From the NCBI RefSeq assembly GCF_030445035.2, contig NC_080701.1:22908798-22972797 (forward strand): a stretch of 64,000 nucleotides of DNA, in the 5' to 3' direction. The stretch comes from Dasypus novemcinctus. Taxonomy: Eukaryota; Chordata; Mammalia; Cingulata; Dasypodidae. Made by a program: the position numbers and the translations under genes. Shown here piece after piece: positions 24,312 to 35,903 of this stretch. Position 1 is the stretch's first letter; each line of letters starts with the position of its first letter. The notes beneath the pieces were generated by a model. The model was not told the origin of the DNA, made no database searches, and saw nothing but the letters and a program-made list of their open reading frames with translations.

Positions 24312-24426
24312 GTTTGCAATAATTTCAATCATTGTCATTGTGATGTTGGATATGCCCCTCCAGCTTGTGAGTCAACACCATCATCACCAGGAGGAAGTAT
24401 AGATGATGGATTTTGGATATTATCAG
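24312..24426 (+). CDS. ADAM-family gene, EGF-like domain exon
   Basis: A TTTTATTTTAG acceptor ends at 24311 and a CAG|GTTAGT donor follows 24426. The 115 bp give 38 codons plus one base. The peptide starts [17 protein letters not shown] and ends [12 protein letters not shown]. The motif HGVCNN...CHCxxGYAPPxC is the diagnostic ADAM EGF-like repeat, and GGSIDDG is the segment that follows it before the transmembrane region. It joins in frame to the 78-bp exon upstream, and its leftover G joins AA of the downstream exon. Extracellular EGF-like domains of ADAMs sit close to the membrane and help adhesion or substrate recognition. No disabling change is visible. Confidence 0.92.
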
Positions 24427-24559
24427 GTTAGTGTCTAGATCAGTGTGTTCCAATAGAGCCTTCTTTCTTCATAGTACTTTGGTAACCACAAGCCTCATGT
24501 GGCTATTGAGCATATAACATGTGGGTAGTTCTAGTAAGAACTGAATTTTCAAATTTATT

Positions 24560-25145
24560 TTATTATTTTTTTATTAATGCATTACAAATTTTTTTAGATT
24601 ACATAAATGTTACATAAAAAGTGTAGGGGATTCCCATATGCTGCACTCCCTACCCCTCCCACACTTTCCCACATCAACATCCTTCATTAAGTGTGGTGCA
24701 TGTGTTTTAATCAATGAACACATATTGAAGCATTGCCACTAAGCGTGGATTATAGATTACATTATAGTTTACACTCTCTTCCACACAATTCTGTAGGTTA
24801 AGGCAAGATATATAATGGCCTGTATCCATTGCAAGGTCATTCAGGACAATTTCAATGTCCGGAAAATGCCCCCGTAATACACCTGTTTTTCCCTCTCCCT
24901 CCCCTCAGAACCTCCTGTGGCCACTGCCTCCACATCACTGATAAAAGTTCTCCCCTTGCAAGAATGACAGTAAGTCTATAGTAGAATACCAGTAAGTCTA
25001 CTCTAGTCCATTATTCATTCCCCAATCCTGAGGATTCTGGAATGATGATGCCCAGTTTACCTCCAATTGAGAGGGGGCTTAGATCCCATGGGGCAGATGG
25101 ATGGGACTATCTTGCTTGCAGTTGTAGACTCTCTCTGTTCCTATT
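24560..25145 (-). mobile_element. L1 3'UTR fragment, reverse orientation
   Basis: It shares ACATAAATGTTACATAAAAA, GTGTAGGGGATTCCCATATG and ATTCAGGACAATTTCAATGT with 21306-21600 and extends farther 5' into the 3'UTR. It was inserted 130 bp downstream of the ADAM EGF exon. Confidence 0.8.
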
Positions 25146-26690
25146 TTATTTTAATGAATGCATTTAGACTTAAAGTGCCACATGTGACTAGTGGCTACTG
25201 ACAGTGCATCTCTAGATGCTTTTAATTCTAAGCTAGGAGTAAACATTTTAAATGGACTTCCCTTGTTTTTAACCTTGGTATCCAGAACATTTCTATTTAT
25301 GAAGCAGAAATTTCTAACTCATTTTGGTTAAATTATAGAAAAGGTGATAGTTTTATTATATATATGTGTATTATATTTATTATATAGTACATTTATTCCA
25401 CGTATATTACACATTGTGATAGTCCATATTTGAGTTGCATCTTTAAAGAAAAACATATCAGTATGAGGAAAACAAGAAACAAATCTACCATGAAAATTCC
25501 ATAAAAATTCATGAATAAATATAATGTATTTGTATTTCCTAAACGCCTTTTTAAAAAATTAGAATTGCATGATCAATCAATGCGTGGAGATATCGATTTT
25601 ATTTGCTAATGTGCCTAGTAAGCAATTGCGTATCAAAGTAACCAGATATATTAATAAGTCAATTCAATAGCACAGAGCAAAGCAGCTAAAAAGGTGAAGG
25701 TTAAGTACAAAATATATTTCTGGAGGTTGGTGTAATGCGTTGCCTTGCTCTTGCAAGTTTTGGGTTTTTTAGAAGTAGTTGATGCCAGAAAAATTTAAGG
25801 GTGAAAAAATAATTGAATACTAGGTTCTGGCAATTGGATGAATTAAGTTTGATAAAACTCATATTACTGGCATAAAGTTAATTCAGCAGACAGAATTATG
25901 GGAAATTAAAGGGCTAAACCTTCTAGATCATGATAATTAGGAACAGTCAGGGAGTTTGAATCTGGAAAACTATGTTCAGTATAGGTTAATGTTTATTTTT
26001 AGAATAAATCTAGACTCACTTGACTACATTGCATCCTTCAACTTGCAAATGATATAAGGCTGATTCAGATATACTGTTTTAGTTCAGAAACATCAGTTTT
26101 AGCTCAGAAATCTCTACTGTCACAAACTATACTTAATTTGAATATCTAGCAATGCTCATAACTTAAAAGTTTGCAGGTCACACACAGGTATTATACTGCA
26201 AAACTGATACAATTATTGCCATTTTTGTCAATTTCCCAAATGTTTTCAGGAAGATAGTTTTCAGTCATCATTAAATATCATGTCTGATGTAAATATTTTT
26301 CGCTTTGGTAGGAGTTTTATTTTAATGGTAAGTGGATGTTGACTATAATAAAATTTTTCTACCTCCATCAAAATGATGACTTTTACCATTTATTTGACTA
26401 ATATATTGATTTTTGAATATCATTATGTAATAATGTAACAAGCATTCACTAATATTCTGAATATTTGAATATTAATAAAGTACCCTTGCAATCCCAGAAC
26501 AAATCACATTTGGTTTTAATGCTTTTTCCTTTCCATGTGTGGATATAAAGATTGATGTGGATCTTTAATTTCTTGGAACATCCTTGTTGGGTTTTGTTCT
26601 CAAAGTTATGCTTGTGTCCTGAACTCTGGAATACTGTGCAGTATAAGAGTGGTGTTACATATTCCTTTGGTTTTGTAGAATTCACCTGTG
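25146..26690. other. Intronic AT-rich sequence, no gene seen
   Basis: It contains a TA-rich microsatellite at about 25355-25390. I see no exon with splice signals that fit the ADAM phases and no named repeat. Confidence 0.5.
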
Positions 26691-28520
26691 GAGGCATTTG
26701 AAACTTTTGCAGTTGTTTATATAGAAATAAATTTATTGGGTTCCTATTTAATTTATCCATTAATTTGAGAGCAGTGACTTCCTAAAAATATTGTCTATTT
26801 TGAATATGGTATATCCCTACATTTATTTGTGTTCTTTAATTTCATCAAGCAATGATTTTTAGGTAACAATAAAGCAGAATAGGAAAAGTTCCATTGTTTT
26901 TATTCCTAGATATGTGAAGATTTCTAATGCTACTATAAATTATTTTGTTTATTTTCCATATTTTTATTAGTATGAATTTAATTTTATGTCATGCAGCTTT
27001 GGTAAATTAAAATATTAGTTTTAATACTTTGGATTCTCTATAGATACAGTCCTGTCATTTGTAAATAAATACAGTTTCACTTCCTAATTTTTCTATCTAG
27101 CTTTACTGTTTGTTTTCTGGTCTCATTGCAATAGCTAGACTTCCTGTAAAATGTTGAACACAAATGGTAAAAATGGATGTTTGCCTTATCCCAGAATTGA
27201 GGGGGACTTGTTCAGTATTTCACTATTAATTATGACATTACATATTGCTTTTGTAGATCAACTTTATCAGATTGAAGGTTTTTATGCTATTCATAATTTT
27301 CTGAGGGACTTTTTTATTAAACCGATGTTGTAATAAATTCTTTTTTCCATCTGTGGAGATGACTGTATGATTTTTTCTCTTTATCCTGCTAAAGTAGTGA
27401 ATTACAGTAACTGCCTTATGAATGTTTAAACAACACTGAATTTCTGGTAGGACCCATATCCGGTATGGTTATATGATGCCTTTGGTAAATCTCTGAATTT
27501 AATTTATGATATTCTGTTTTTTATAATATACCCAAAGAACATATTTATCTGTAAAATTTTCCCTTGAAATGTCCTTGTCATATTTGGGAGACAGGAAATG
27601 CTGGTTTCATAAAACAGTTTGGGGAATGAGTTCTCTTCCTCTATTATCTGAAACATTTTGTATTAATTCTTCCTTAAAAAATGGTAGAATTGATCAGTAA
27701 AACTGGTATGGACCTACAGTTTTCTTTGCAACAAAGTTTTAAAAGTAGAGCTAATTTCTTGAAAGATATAATACTATTCAAATTCTCTTTAAAAATTTTT
27801 TCAAATTATGTCTTGTTGCTATTTGTTGGGTTGGTAGTGATTACCCTTGTTTAATTCTTAATATCGGTATTTTTTTTCCTTTCTTTTGTTCTTTCTCCAC
27901 ATCTACCCCAAATGGTGCATTTGTCTCTATGAGTGTGTGTGTGTTAATATGAATTTATGAATTTCACACATCTTTTAAGAGAGTCAAGTTTTGTTACAGG
28001 TAACTTTTTTCTATTGCTTATTTCATTTCTCTGTTATCTATTTACTATTACAAGAATTTCTTCTTTCATCTCTTATTATTTTCTTCACTACTCTGATTAA
28101 CTTGCCCTCCTTTTTCTAGTTTTTATTTTAGAAACTAAGAACACTGAAGTTAAACAATTTTATTTAAAAATATTTTGAACTTTAAATACTTCTTAAACAC
28201 TTATCGAACACTAGAATTTTAATTGTAATTTACTACTTATTTTTCTAACTGCTAGAGTGATTTCTTTCCTTGATCCTCTAGCTATTTAAAAACAAGTATC
28301 ATAATTTGGATATATTGGGAAATTTTTCTTATTGTACTTTTGTGATTGATTCGTAGTTTATAATTTGTTTTGTTTAGAGAGCATACTCTCCATAATTGCT
28401 GTTCTGAATTACTTGCAACTTTTTTATGGCCCATGATATAATGATATCTATTATTTTACCAATAACACACAGTCCTGATTATTGTAGCTTGATGTTGGAT
28501 AGTCCCAGTCCTCAGCTTTC
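26690..28520 (-). mobile_element. Ancient L1 ORF2 remnant, reverse orientation
   Basis: Reverse-complement L1 ORF2 wording is recognisable at low identity: AATGGATGTTTGCCTTATCC, TCATAATTTTCTGAGGGAC, GGTTTCATAAAACAGTTTGG, AATGGTAGAATTGATCAGTA, and ATTGTAGCTTGATGTTGG near its right end. Highly degraded. Confidence 0.65.
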
Positions 28521-29457
28521 TTCTTCTTCAGTATTGCACCTCTGGGGCCACTAACCTGTGAAGTTGTTTTTGCACTAAAGCTCCACCCTCTGGATTCCAG
28601 CCATTTCAGCTACCCCCAACCCTGATTTCTAGCTCCTCAAATCAGCGGGAATGCCGCACTTTGCCTAGATCTGCAATTCTCTGTGCTAAGATCAGGAAAA
28701 TTGTCCGTAGGTAGAACGGGGTGAGCATGTGTGCATGTGTGTGTTTTTTAAAGTTACAGATTCCTCATCTTTATGAGGGCATTAAATTGATTTAATATAA
28801 AAATGATTATTTTGATTTCAATTCTGATAGCTTAATTTATTAATTTTTTATTTCAAGTATCTGATATTTTTCTTCTGTTTAATTTGGACAAAAATTCCCA
28901 GATTTTTGTTTTCTCTCTAGCTCTTAATAGTTGTATAAATCCATATAATACCCACAGGAATCTGTATTTCTAATTAATATAATCAATATACTATAGTAAT
29001 ATAATGAAAATTAGAACAGTATCATATTAGCTACCAAATATGTCAATAAATTTTCATGAAATAAACCTTTTTAAAAAAAGATTTATTTTTTGCTCTGTGT
29101 TTAAAACTGAAGAATCCATTACCAGATAATAAAAATGTGTTGTAAGTAACAGTTCTTAGAATGGAATGTGGTAGACAGACCAGAATATATCACATAAATA
29201 AATATGAAATATATAGTTTATATATAAATATTACAAATAGAATTATGTCTATGTTATATATGTATAAGTGTTTTGAATTGACATAAAATGCAAAATTAAC
29301 TTTGGGGTATAGCCACAGAAAATTGGAAAACACTTTTAAATTCAACTTTATTCATTCCATGATTATATTATTTAAATTACAAACTTTAAAATACACATTA
29401 CTAGTAAGCTTTGAGTATCATTTTTGAAAAAGTTAAAAGATACTCAATGTTTTGTAG

Positions 29458-29629
29458 AAAATGGTTTGTATTTGCCTGTAAGACCAAGACGACGACGTGC
29501 TGCTCAAAACAATGGCCTTTTGATCAGTTTCTACATTTTTCTACCTTTCCTCATTTTAACTGGGATTATTGCTCTAAAATGGAATAAAGTGAAGGGATTA
29601 TGGAACAGAATAGGAACAGTAAGTGAAGG
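29458..29629 (+). CDS. ADAM-family gene, juxtamembrane and transmembrane exon
   Basis: The exon starts after TTTTGTAG at 29457 and supplies AA to complete the split codon from the previous exon. It encodes a basic extracellular stretch (RPRRRRAAQ), then one strongly hydrophobic helix (from LLISFYIFLPFL to about IIAL), then a basic stop-transfer segment (KWNKVKGLW). This fits a type I membrane protein with the ADAM ectodomain outside. The acceptor has a weak pyrimidine tract, and an alternative in-phase acceptor at 29439 is less convincing. At the 3' end two identical GTAAGT donors lie 11 bp apart (29619 and 29630). The second follows AGG and matches consensus better, leaving two bases that complete a codon in the next exon. 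Confidence 0.82.
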
Positions 29630-30047
29630 GTAAGTAACATTATTTTTAATTCTTAGTATTAAAATGCAGTAAAAGAAAAATCCAAAGGTTATTTGGAATA
29701 TTACAACTCCAGAGTCTTGCATGGATTGGATTGATGTTTAGAAATAGTAAGTCTCAATGTCTCAATATATACTAATTTATTTCAGATTTCAGGCAGTTTA
29801 CCCTTCATGTTCCTATAATCCCGAGAGCAAGCGAAGCTGCTCAGTTAAATCCTTAGTGCCTTTCACAAAGAATTCCGTATTGACATTGACTAAATTGTTT
29901 TAGGATATTCTCTCTAAATCCCCTAAACCCACATTTACCTTGCATTAACATACAGTTATGTTAAGTAAATGAATTCGTGAATAGACAAATAGACATAAAC
30001 AAAATTCGTGAATCGAATCTGTAGAAGGTCAGAAAATAGAAGATGTC

Positions 30048-30436
30048 AAAGAATGAAGAGGGGCGGTGGACTTGGCCCAGTGGTTAGGGCGTCCGTCTAC
30101 CACATGGGAGGTCCGCAGTTCAAACCCCGGGCCTCCTTGACCCGTGTGGAGCTGGCCCATGCGCAGTGCTGATGTGTGCAAGGAGTGCCCTGCCACGCAG
30201 GGGTGCCCCCCGCATAGGGGAGCCCCACGCGCAAGGAGTGCGCCCGTAAGGAGAGCCGTCCAGTGCGAAAGAAAGTGCAGCCTGCCCAGGAATGGTGCCA
30301 CCCACACTTCCCGTGCCGCTGACGACAACAGAAGCGGACAAAGAAACAAGACGCAGCAAAATAGACACAGAGAACAGAAAACCGGGGGGTGGGGGGAATT
30401 AAATAAATAAATCTTTAAAAAAAAAGAATGAAGAGG
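30048..30436 (+). mobile_element. DAS SINE with target-site duplication
   Basis: AAAGAATGAAGAG flanks it at 30048-30060 and from 30423. The tRNA-like head starts near 30062 (GCGGTGGACTTGGCCCAG), and the tail AAATAAATAAATCTTTAAAA ends near 30422. It lies in the intron between the transmembrane and tail exons of the ADAM gene. Part of the body near 30300-30310 is missing relative to the 7956 copy. Confidence 0.92.
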
Positions 30437-31416
30437 AAAACACAGAAAATACTCCTCACTTTAAAGTTAATTGATATTGCCCATTTATTTCTGAAATAGA
30501 GCTGAAGAACAAAAGGGTTCACCATGATGAATCAGATGGTCAGGATCTGGGGTCATTCCTTTCAAACTTTATAAGCTTTGTGATTCTCATCATCTCTTCT
30601 TGTCTATGTCCATTCTCTTCAGACAATGATTTCTTCTGCTTGCCCACAGCCAAGCATATTTACCTCATTACTATTCTGCGTTTATTTCTGAATAAAATAC
30701 CAATAATGTCTCCACAGTCCAAGCCTCTTAGTTCGTATTCTCAAGAGACAACAGAAAATAGCTGTGCAAATGCACCTGAATCTAGCCAGTGCTCTGGAGT
30801 TAAAACTCCTGAATCACATGTTCAAGCCTCATATGATCTGTGGCCAAGGGGCTGAAGCCATGTAGTATAAGGTGGGCACCAGGACCCTCCTCTTCACAAA
30901 GCGTGTCTAAGAGCAATTCTAATGGGAAAATGGAGACTGTATAAGTACCACAAACTAACTAAATGTAGCTGAAGGATGTAAATGCCTAATTAAGGAAGAA
31001 TACATGTAAATTATAATCCAAATCATTACTTATTTACATAGATATTTGAGAGATATATAATTATAGAAATAAAATTCCAGGAATTTGAAGATTTGCATTC
31101 AAATTATCTTCTTTACCATTATCAGCTCTCAGCTGTCAGATATTAAGATATGATTCCATCTTCATATAGATAAGATAGAGGAAAATAATGGATGGATTTT
31201 TCATCTAAAATCCAAAAATTTGCTTAAGCTCTTTAAAATTTAGAACAACATTATGAAACAGAATATCTGATCTCTGAGTGAGCTATGGAAAGTAAAGTGG
31301 ATACTGGTACCTTATTAATTGAATAGTTAGCACAACTGTGGCTTTTTTTTTTTCTTGTTTATTCTCATTATTACAATGTTTCCTATCCTTAAATCAATGC
31401 TATCTCTTTTATACAG

Positions 31417-31467
31417 ATCTACGTCAGAGGACAGCCAAAGCCATACCAACATGTCATACAACTAAAG
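31417..31467 (+). CDS. ADAM-family gene, cytoplasmic tail exon with stop codon
   Basis: A CTCTTTTATACAG acceptor ends at 31416 and an AAAG|GTGAAT donor follows 31467. Joined to the 29630 donor, the frame gives a short serine-rich acidic tail (GSTSEDSQSHTNMSYN) and ends at TAA 31463-31465, two bases before the exon end. The total predicted cytoplasmic tail is about 30 residues, as expected for short-tailed testis ADAMs. Joined to the alternative donor at 29619, the exon is instead open throughout in another frame (IYVRGQPKPYQHVIQLK) and meets TAA as the first codon of the next exon. The stop sits close enough to the final junction to avoid nonsense-mediated decay. Confidence 0.7.
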
Positions 31468-31533
31468 GTGAATTGAAGGAATCTGTTGACAAAATTATAT
31501 AATTCATCAAATTGGTGATGGTTTTTTTTGTTT

Positions 31534-31735
31534 TTTTTTTTGAGGTACTGGGGCCAGGGATTGAACCCTGACCTCGTGTGCAGAAGTTGGCTCTCAACCA
31601 CTGAGCCACATCGACTGGCCTGAGTTGTTTTTTTTCGTTTGTTTGCTTGTTGTTTGTTTTGTTTTTAGGAGGTAGCGGGAACTGAACCTGGGACCTCCCA
31701 TGAGGGAAGCAGGTGCTTAACTGCTCGAGCCCCAA
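31534..31735 (-). mobile_element. Two short tRNA-like SINE remnants
   Basis: 31540-31617 (GGTACTGGGGCCAGGGATTG ... CTCAACCACTGAGCCACATC) and 31668-31732 (GGTAGCGGGAACTGAACCTG ... GGGAAGCAGGTGCTTAACTG) are reverse-orientation tRNA-like heads separated by T-rich tails. They lie about 70 bp downstream of the ADAM tail exon. Confidence 0.7.
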
Positions 31736-32084
31736 ATTGGTTTTTATTTTTAACAATATCTCAGTATGAGAAAGATGTTATTCCTTTGTGTCATTATCCT
31801 GACTTCTGTTTGTTAATTTCATATGATAACTCAGATATGATAACTTCATGCTAATGATTTTATATTAATTTTGTAAAGTTTAATGTTAATATTAGCCAGA
31901 GATTTATTAATCAACATTATTGTAATAATAAGAAATTATTAAAAACTTTTATGTATTGTCTTTAAAATATTCATAAACAGTCATGTATTCTGTCCCCCTC
32001 ATTTAACTGATACTTTCACTAATAATTTCAAATTTCTACTTCTTTTGTTTCAGTAATTATTTAAAATCTTATGATGTTTCCTAA

Positions 32085-32310
32085 CTACTTACTGTGTGCC
32101 AGGTTCTGATTGGTAGACTTATGCAGATTGTCTCCCCACAGTTACGTTTCTTACTCATTAATCGTCCATGGATATTGTTATCCTTATTTTTGAAATAAGG
32201 AAACAGGCATGGGGAATTGAAATAATTTCCATGTTTATAGAATTAGATTTGGAGTTTAATTTAGAGCAATCAGATTCCAGAATATAAACTCTTAGAAACT
32301 ATGCAACCCT
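32085..32310 (+). mobile_element. MIR SINE remnant
   Basis: TACTGTGTGCCAGGTTCTGA ... ATTGTTATCCTTATTTTTGA ... GAAACAGGCATGGGGAATTG matches MIR layout in order. Confidence 0.65.
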
Positions 32311-32873
32311 GGCACTATCGCTGCTGGGATCATGGCATCTTTTGACAATGGCATTTAGAATAATGGGGTAAGAGCTGGTTAGGTGTTAGGGTGATGAGGT
32401 TGAAGGGAGAGAAGACTGAGTTTGGTTTTGAACATGTTATTGGGAGTATATGTGGAACACCTGTTGGAAATGATAGTAGATTTTGGAAGTCTATTTTCTC
32501 CATAGATAATGTAACCATGTTTGCCTTTTTCATCATTTCTTACTGTTCATTTCATCTCTGTTTCCTTCCTGGTGATCTTCCTTTACCTACGTAATATTCA
32601 GAGATTATGTAAATGAAACGTGTAGAAACACAAATTTAAAATATTTCCTTTTAACAAGGTTATCGCAAATTATTCCTGATCTTTTATGAAATAAAAAAAG
32701 GATAAAAGGAAAAGTAAACAGGTTTACAGATTCAAGGGGTACAGGCGTAGACTGTAAAAGCAGAGTCAGTGTCTTAGTTATCTTAGTTATACTGTTTAAT
32801 TGCTATACCTGCAGCAGCTTTTAGTAAACATTGAAATTACCCTTTCTATTTTTTTGTATTTCTTTTACTACAG

Positions 32874-33040
32874 TAACTAAGCAACGTCAAAAAGCCATAG
32901 GTTGGAGAAAGGATATAACCAAGAAAATCATCATTTAACTGACCTGATCTGTGAATAACAAAAACAAGTTTTCTCTTTTTTTATGGCTTAAAGTTTTCAA
33001 TATCACAAACCAAAATAAATGCAATGAGCGAAAGTATGCA
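32874..33040 (+). other. ADAM-family gene, terminal exon (3'UTR)
   Basis: A long T-rich tract and CTACAG acceptor end at 32873. The exon starts TAACTAAG, so in the alternative splice frame its first codon is a stop. In the main frame the whole exon is untranslated. It runs to a polyadenylation site expected 15-30 bp after AATAAA at 33014-33019. The exact 3' end is inferred. Confidence 0.65.
33014..33019 (+). terminator. Polyadenylation signal AATAAA
   Basis: Canonical AATAAA, with a T/GT-rich stretch (CTTCTGTTTTTTG) about 25 bp downstream. It is placed correctly to end the ADAM transcript. Confidence 0.65.
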
Positions 33041-33059
33041 AGCTTCTGTTTTTTGATTC

Positions 33060-33980
33060 CTCTACCTGCCATGTTCTATTAGTTAGAAATAAGCAGTTTT
33101 ACCTCTTCTTAACCCTGGAAGCTGTTACATCCCAACTGAAAACGTTCCATAGTTTTCTGCTGCTGCCTGCCCTCAGATGCCCACGGCCGTGCTAATTTCT
33201 TCATCTGAAGAGAGGAAACCAACAGCCACACCTCTCGACAAGTTCAAGATCCCCCTGTCCTACCCGCCCGTTCCAGGCTTTGGGATATTGAGTGGAAAAT
33301 GTATCTGCACTTATGTACAGCTCAAGAGACACCAAATCGTCACCATCCTCTATCCTGTCTTAGAAGATCTGCTCAAACAGAATTCCTGGTCGAAAATACC
33401 TGTTCTGGGTCCAGGTGATGCATCTTTGGTCCCATATATGCTGACCTCTGGAATCTACCCTTGCCCTTCGGGGAGCCTGAACTTGCTGCTCACTTTGCAG
33501 TGCAGCTGAGGTTATGTGAGTAAGATTTTCTTGTCTCAGTTCCCCGTGTCCCCATTTTCTATCTTACCAAAATGCATGTACTTCCACATATTGCAAAGCA
33601 TTATATCTGGATTAGGAAACCATCAGCCTACTTGGAATATTGAGTAGGACTTACAGGATCTTCATGCAAAAAACAAAGATGCTCCTGGGTCAGGGATTAA
33701 AGCCTCACAGGTCCAGGGTCTCCACCAGGTCCCCTACACATGTATGTGCAATGACTCTTACGAGCTGGTGGACTAGGACAGAAAAGAAAATGCCATTAAA
33801 AATGAGAAGGGATTTGGAAGAAGGAAATTGTTTATTAGATGTAGAAGTGGACAAGGAATGGCCATTGTATGAATATTTTTCAAACTTGACTGCAAAACGT
33901 AGAGAAGTTAGAGTCAAGCAATTGGAAAGTGTATCCTTGTTTTTTTGTATTACTATTCCATTATTTTGGTAAAATTTCAC
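33060..33980. other. Unclassified segment with two open frames
   Basis: Immediately downstream of the ADAM polyadenylation site there is a less AT-rich stretch. It carries a 110-codon frame at 33177-33509 (begins MPTAVLISSSEERKPT) and another at 33640-33972. I recognise neither product. There is no Kozak-like support, splice context or repeat motif I can name. An old pseudogene or an ancient transposon are both possible. Confidence 0.3.
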
Positions 33981-35102
33981 TTTTGGAATAAATCAAGAGG
34001 TATTTATTATAAATTCAGATGAATATACAACAAAATATTGACAGTAGCCATGAATATAATCTCTTGTCATTCACTTCCCAGTTTGCAGGTTTATCAATAA
34101 TTACTTTTATCATTATCTCCTCCTCTCTATTATGGTGATTCTTACTCCACACAAGCTCTAAAATTATGTGTGTGTGTGTACATACACCTACAAATTTCAT
34201 TGAAAGTTGGCTAATTCAGGTACTGAACTAACTACTTTGCTAGAAAACTATCTCATTGTAGAGTGGCCTATCTCTATATTTACATGTGGGACTCTTTCCT
34301 CCTGAACCATCATTTGTGTATGTATACTATATTAAGTTTATTAATGATTTCTCTCTCTTTACTCCTTTCTCTATAGCCCTCTACTAGAACATTTTTACAT
34401 GTTCTAATATTAGAACCATTTTGAGCATAGTTTCCACATAATTCTTGTTGGTAATATGGCTAAAATCATTTGCTATCAACTACTGTCATAGTAAAAACAT
34501 GACTGGATCACTTACGAAATAGTTAATATCTCATGTAAAAGAGCTTTAAGCCATAATTTAAATGAGAAAAGTAACAAAGATGTTAAACAGAAAACAGAAT
34601 TCCAGCACAAACATTTAAATACATGACCTATGTTATCACGCTAAATAAAAGGTCAAATAGCGTTGATATGAAAAGCCCGAGAGGCACCATTACCAGAGTT
34701 TCTCCAATTTGTATGCTTCTGATATTCTCTTAATGATTCCATTGTGTGGAAAAGGAAGATAATGTTGTCACTGGATTCAGTCAAAGAACACTGTAATAAT
34801 GTGCCCTCAATAGTGGAGGGTGTATGTAAACATGGCCTGTTTATTTGCTAGTTTAGAGTTTGGGAAAGAATTTTAGGAAAAGAGAGTATACAGCAAAAAA
34901 AAGGAAAAAAATCAAAATGAAGCTAGTTTAATGAATACACTAGAAACAAAAGAGCTAGGCATATTAAACTTTTCATACAAGAGTATAAATGATTAATTCC
35001 CATTCTTGCAGGGCATTAAAATACCATAGGAAGCTTTAAAAAATATAAATGTACAGTTACCATATTCAGAAGTTTGTCTTAATTGGGCTGGGAAGCTGAT
35101 CA
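33981..35102. other. Intergenic sequence, nothing recognised
   Basis: AT-rich with a short TG repeat near 34167-34178. No gene or repeat is recognised. Confidence 0.5.
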
Positions 35103-35793
35103 TATAAAACACGACCAAATTCAGGCTGGGCATCTTGGGTTGTAGAAGAACTTGGTAAAATTCGTGAGCCATTCTGTTTCAAATAAAGTCAAACACTTAG
35201 CAACAGGCGTTCTAAGATAGTATATACTATGGTAGGATCAGGGAGGCTATATCTTTATACCCTGCTCAATCGGGTAATCTATTAGGCACTGCCAAGTAGT
35301 AGAGCCCTGTAAGGGTCGGGCCAGATGGTAACTCTAGAGTCCAGGTAAATGCATGAGTATTGTCTTCAATTCTGTCTTCAATTCTGTCGACAATTCTGTC
35401 GAGGCTCCTTCACATGTCTCTAAAAGTATACCAAGAGGATGGGTTTAGTATGTCTGCCATTTGGAGGTGAGGGTGCCAGAACTACCCATAAATCATGTAG
35501 CTGCTCTGTGGTCAGGGAACAGTGCCTCATAAGAGGTGAGGAGATAGGATGCCAGCTCTTTCCTTTATGGAGAGATGACGCTCAGGTGTCATCTCAATGG
35601 CACTTTTTTCCCTATCTTTATAGGTTTTCCTATAAAATATGACCAAGTCACTCTGGGCATCTTGGGTTGTAGAACTTGGTGAAATTCATGAGCCACTCTG
35701 TTTCACGTAAAGTCAAACACCTAGCAACAGGCATTCTGAGATAGTATATACTATGGTAGGATCAGGGAGGCAGTATCTTTATATGCTGCTCAA
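35103..35793 (+). repeat. Pair of ~165-bp direct repeats, 528 bp apart
   Basis: Copies lie at 35103-35269 and 35631-35793. They share CTGGGCATCTTGGGTTGTAG, AAGTCAAACAC, TAGCAACAGGC and a perfect block GATAGTATATACTATGGTAG. Identity is about 85-90% by eye. Between them is a micro-repeat of CAATTCTGTC at about 35368-35400. Confidence 0.8.
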
Positions 35794-35903
35794 GGACCCA
35801 CCACAGCAATCATGCCCCCAAAATATCAAGGGATGACACTTGCACAGTATTATCTTGACCTTTTTGAGAAGTGCCAACAGGGTTGGAGACATTAATGGTC
35901 TAC

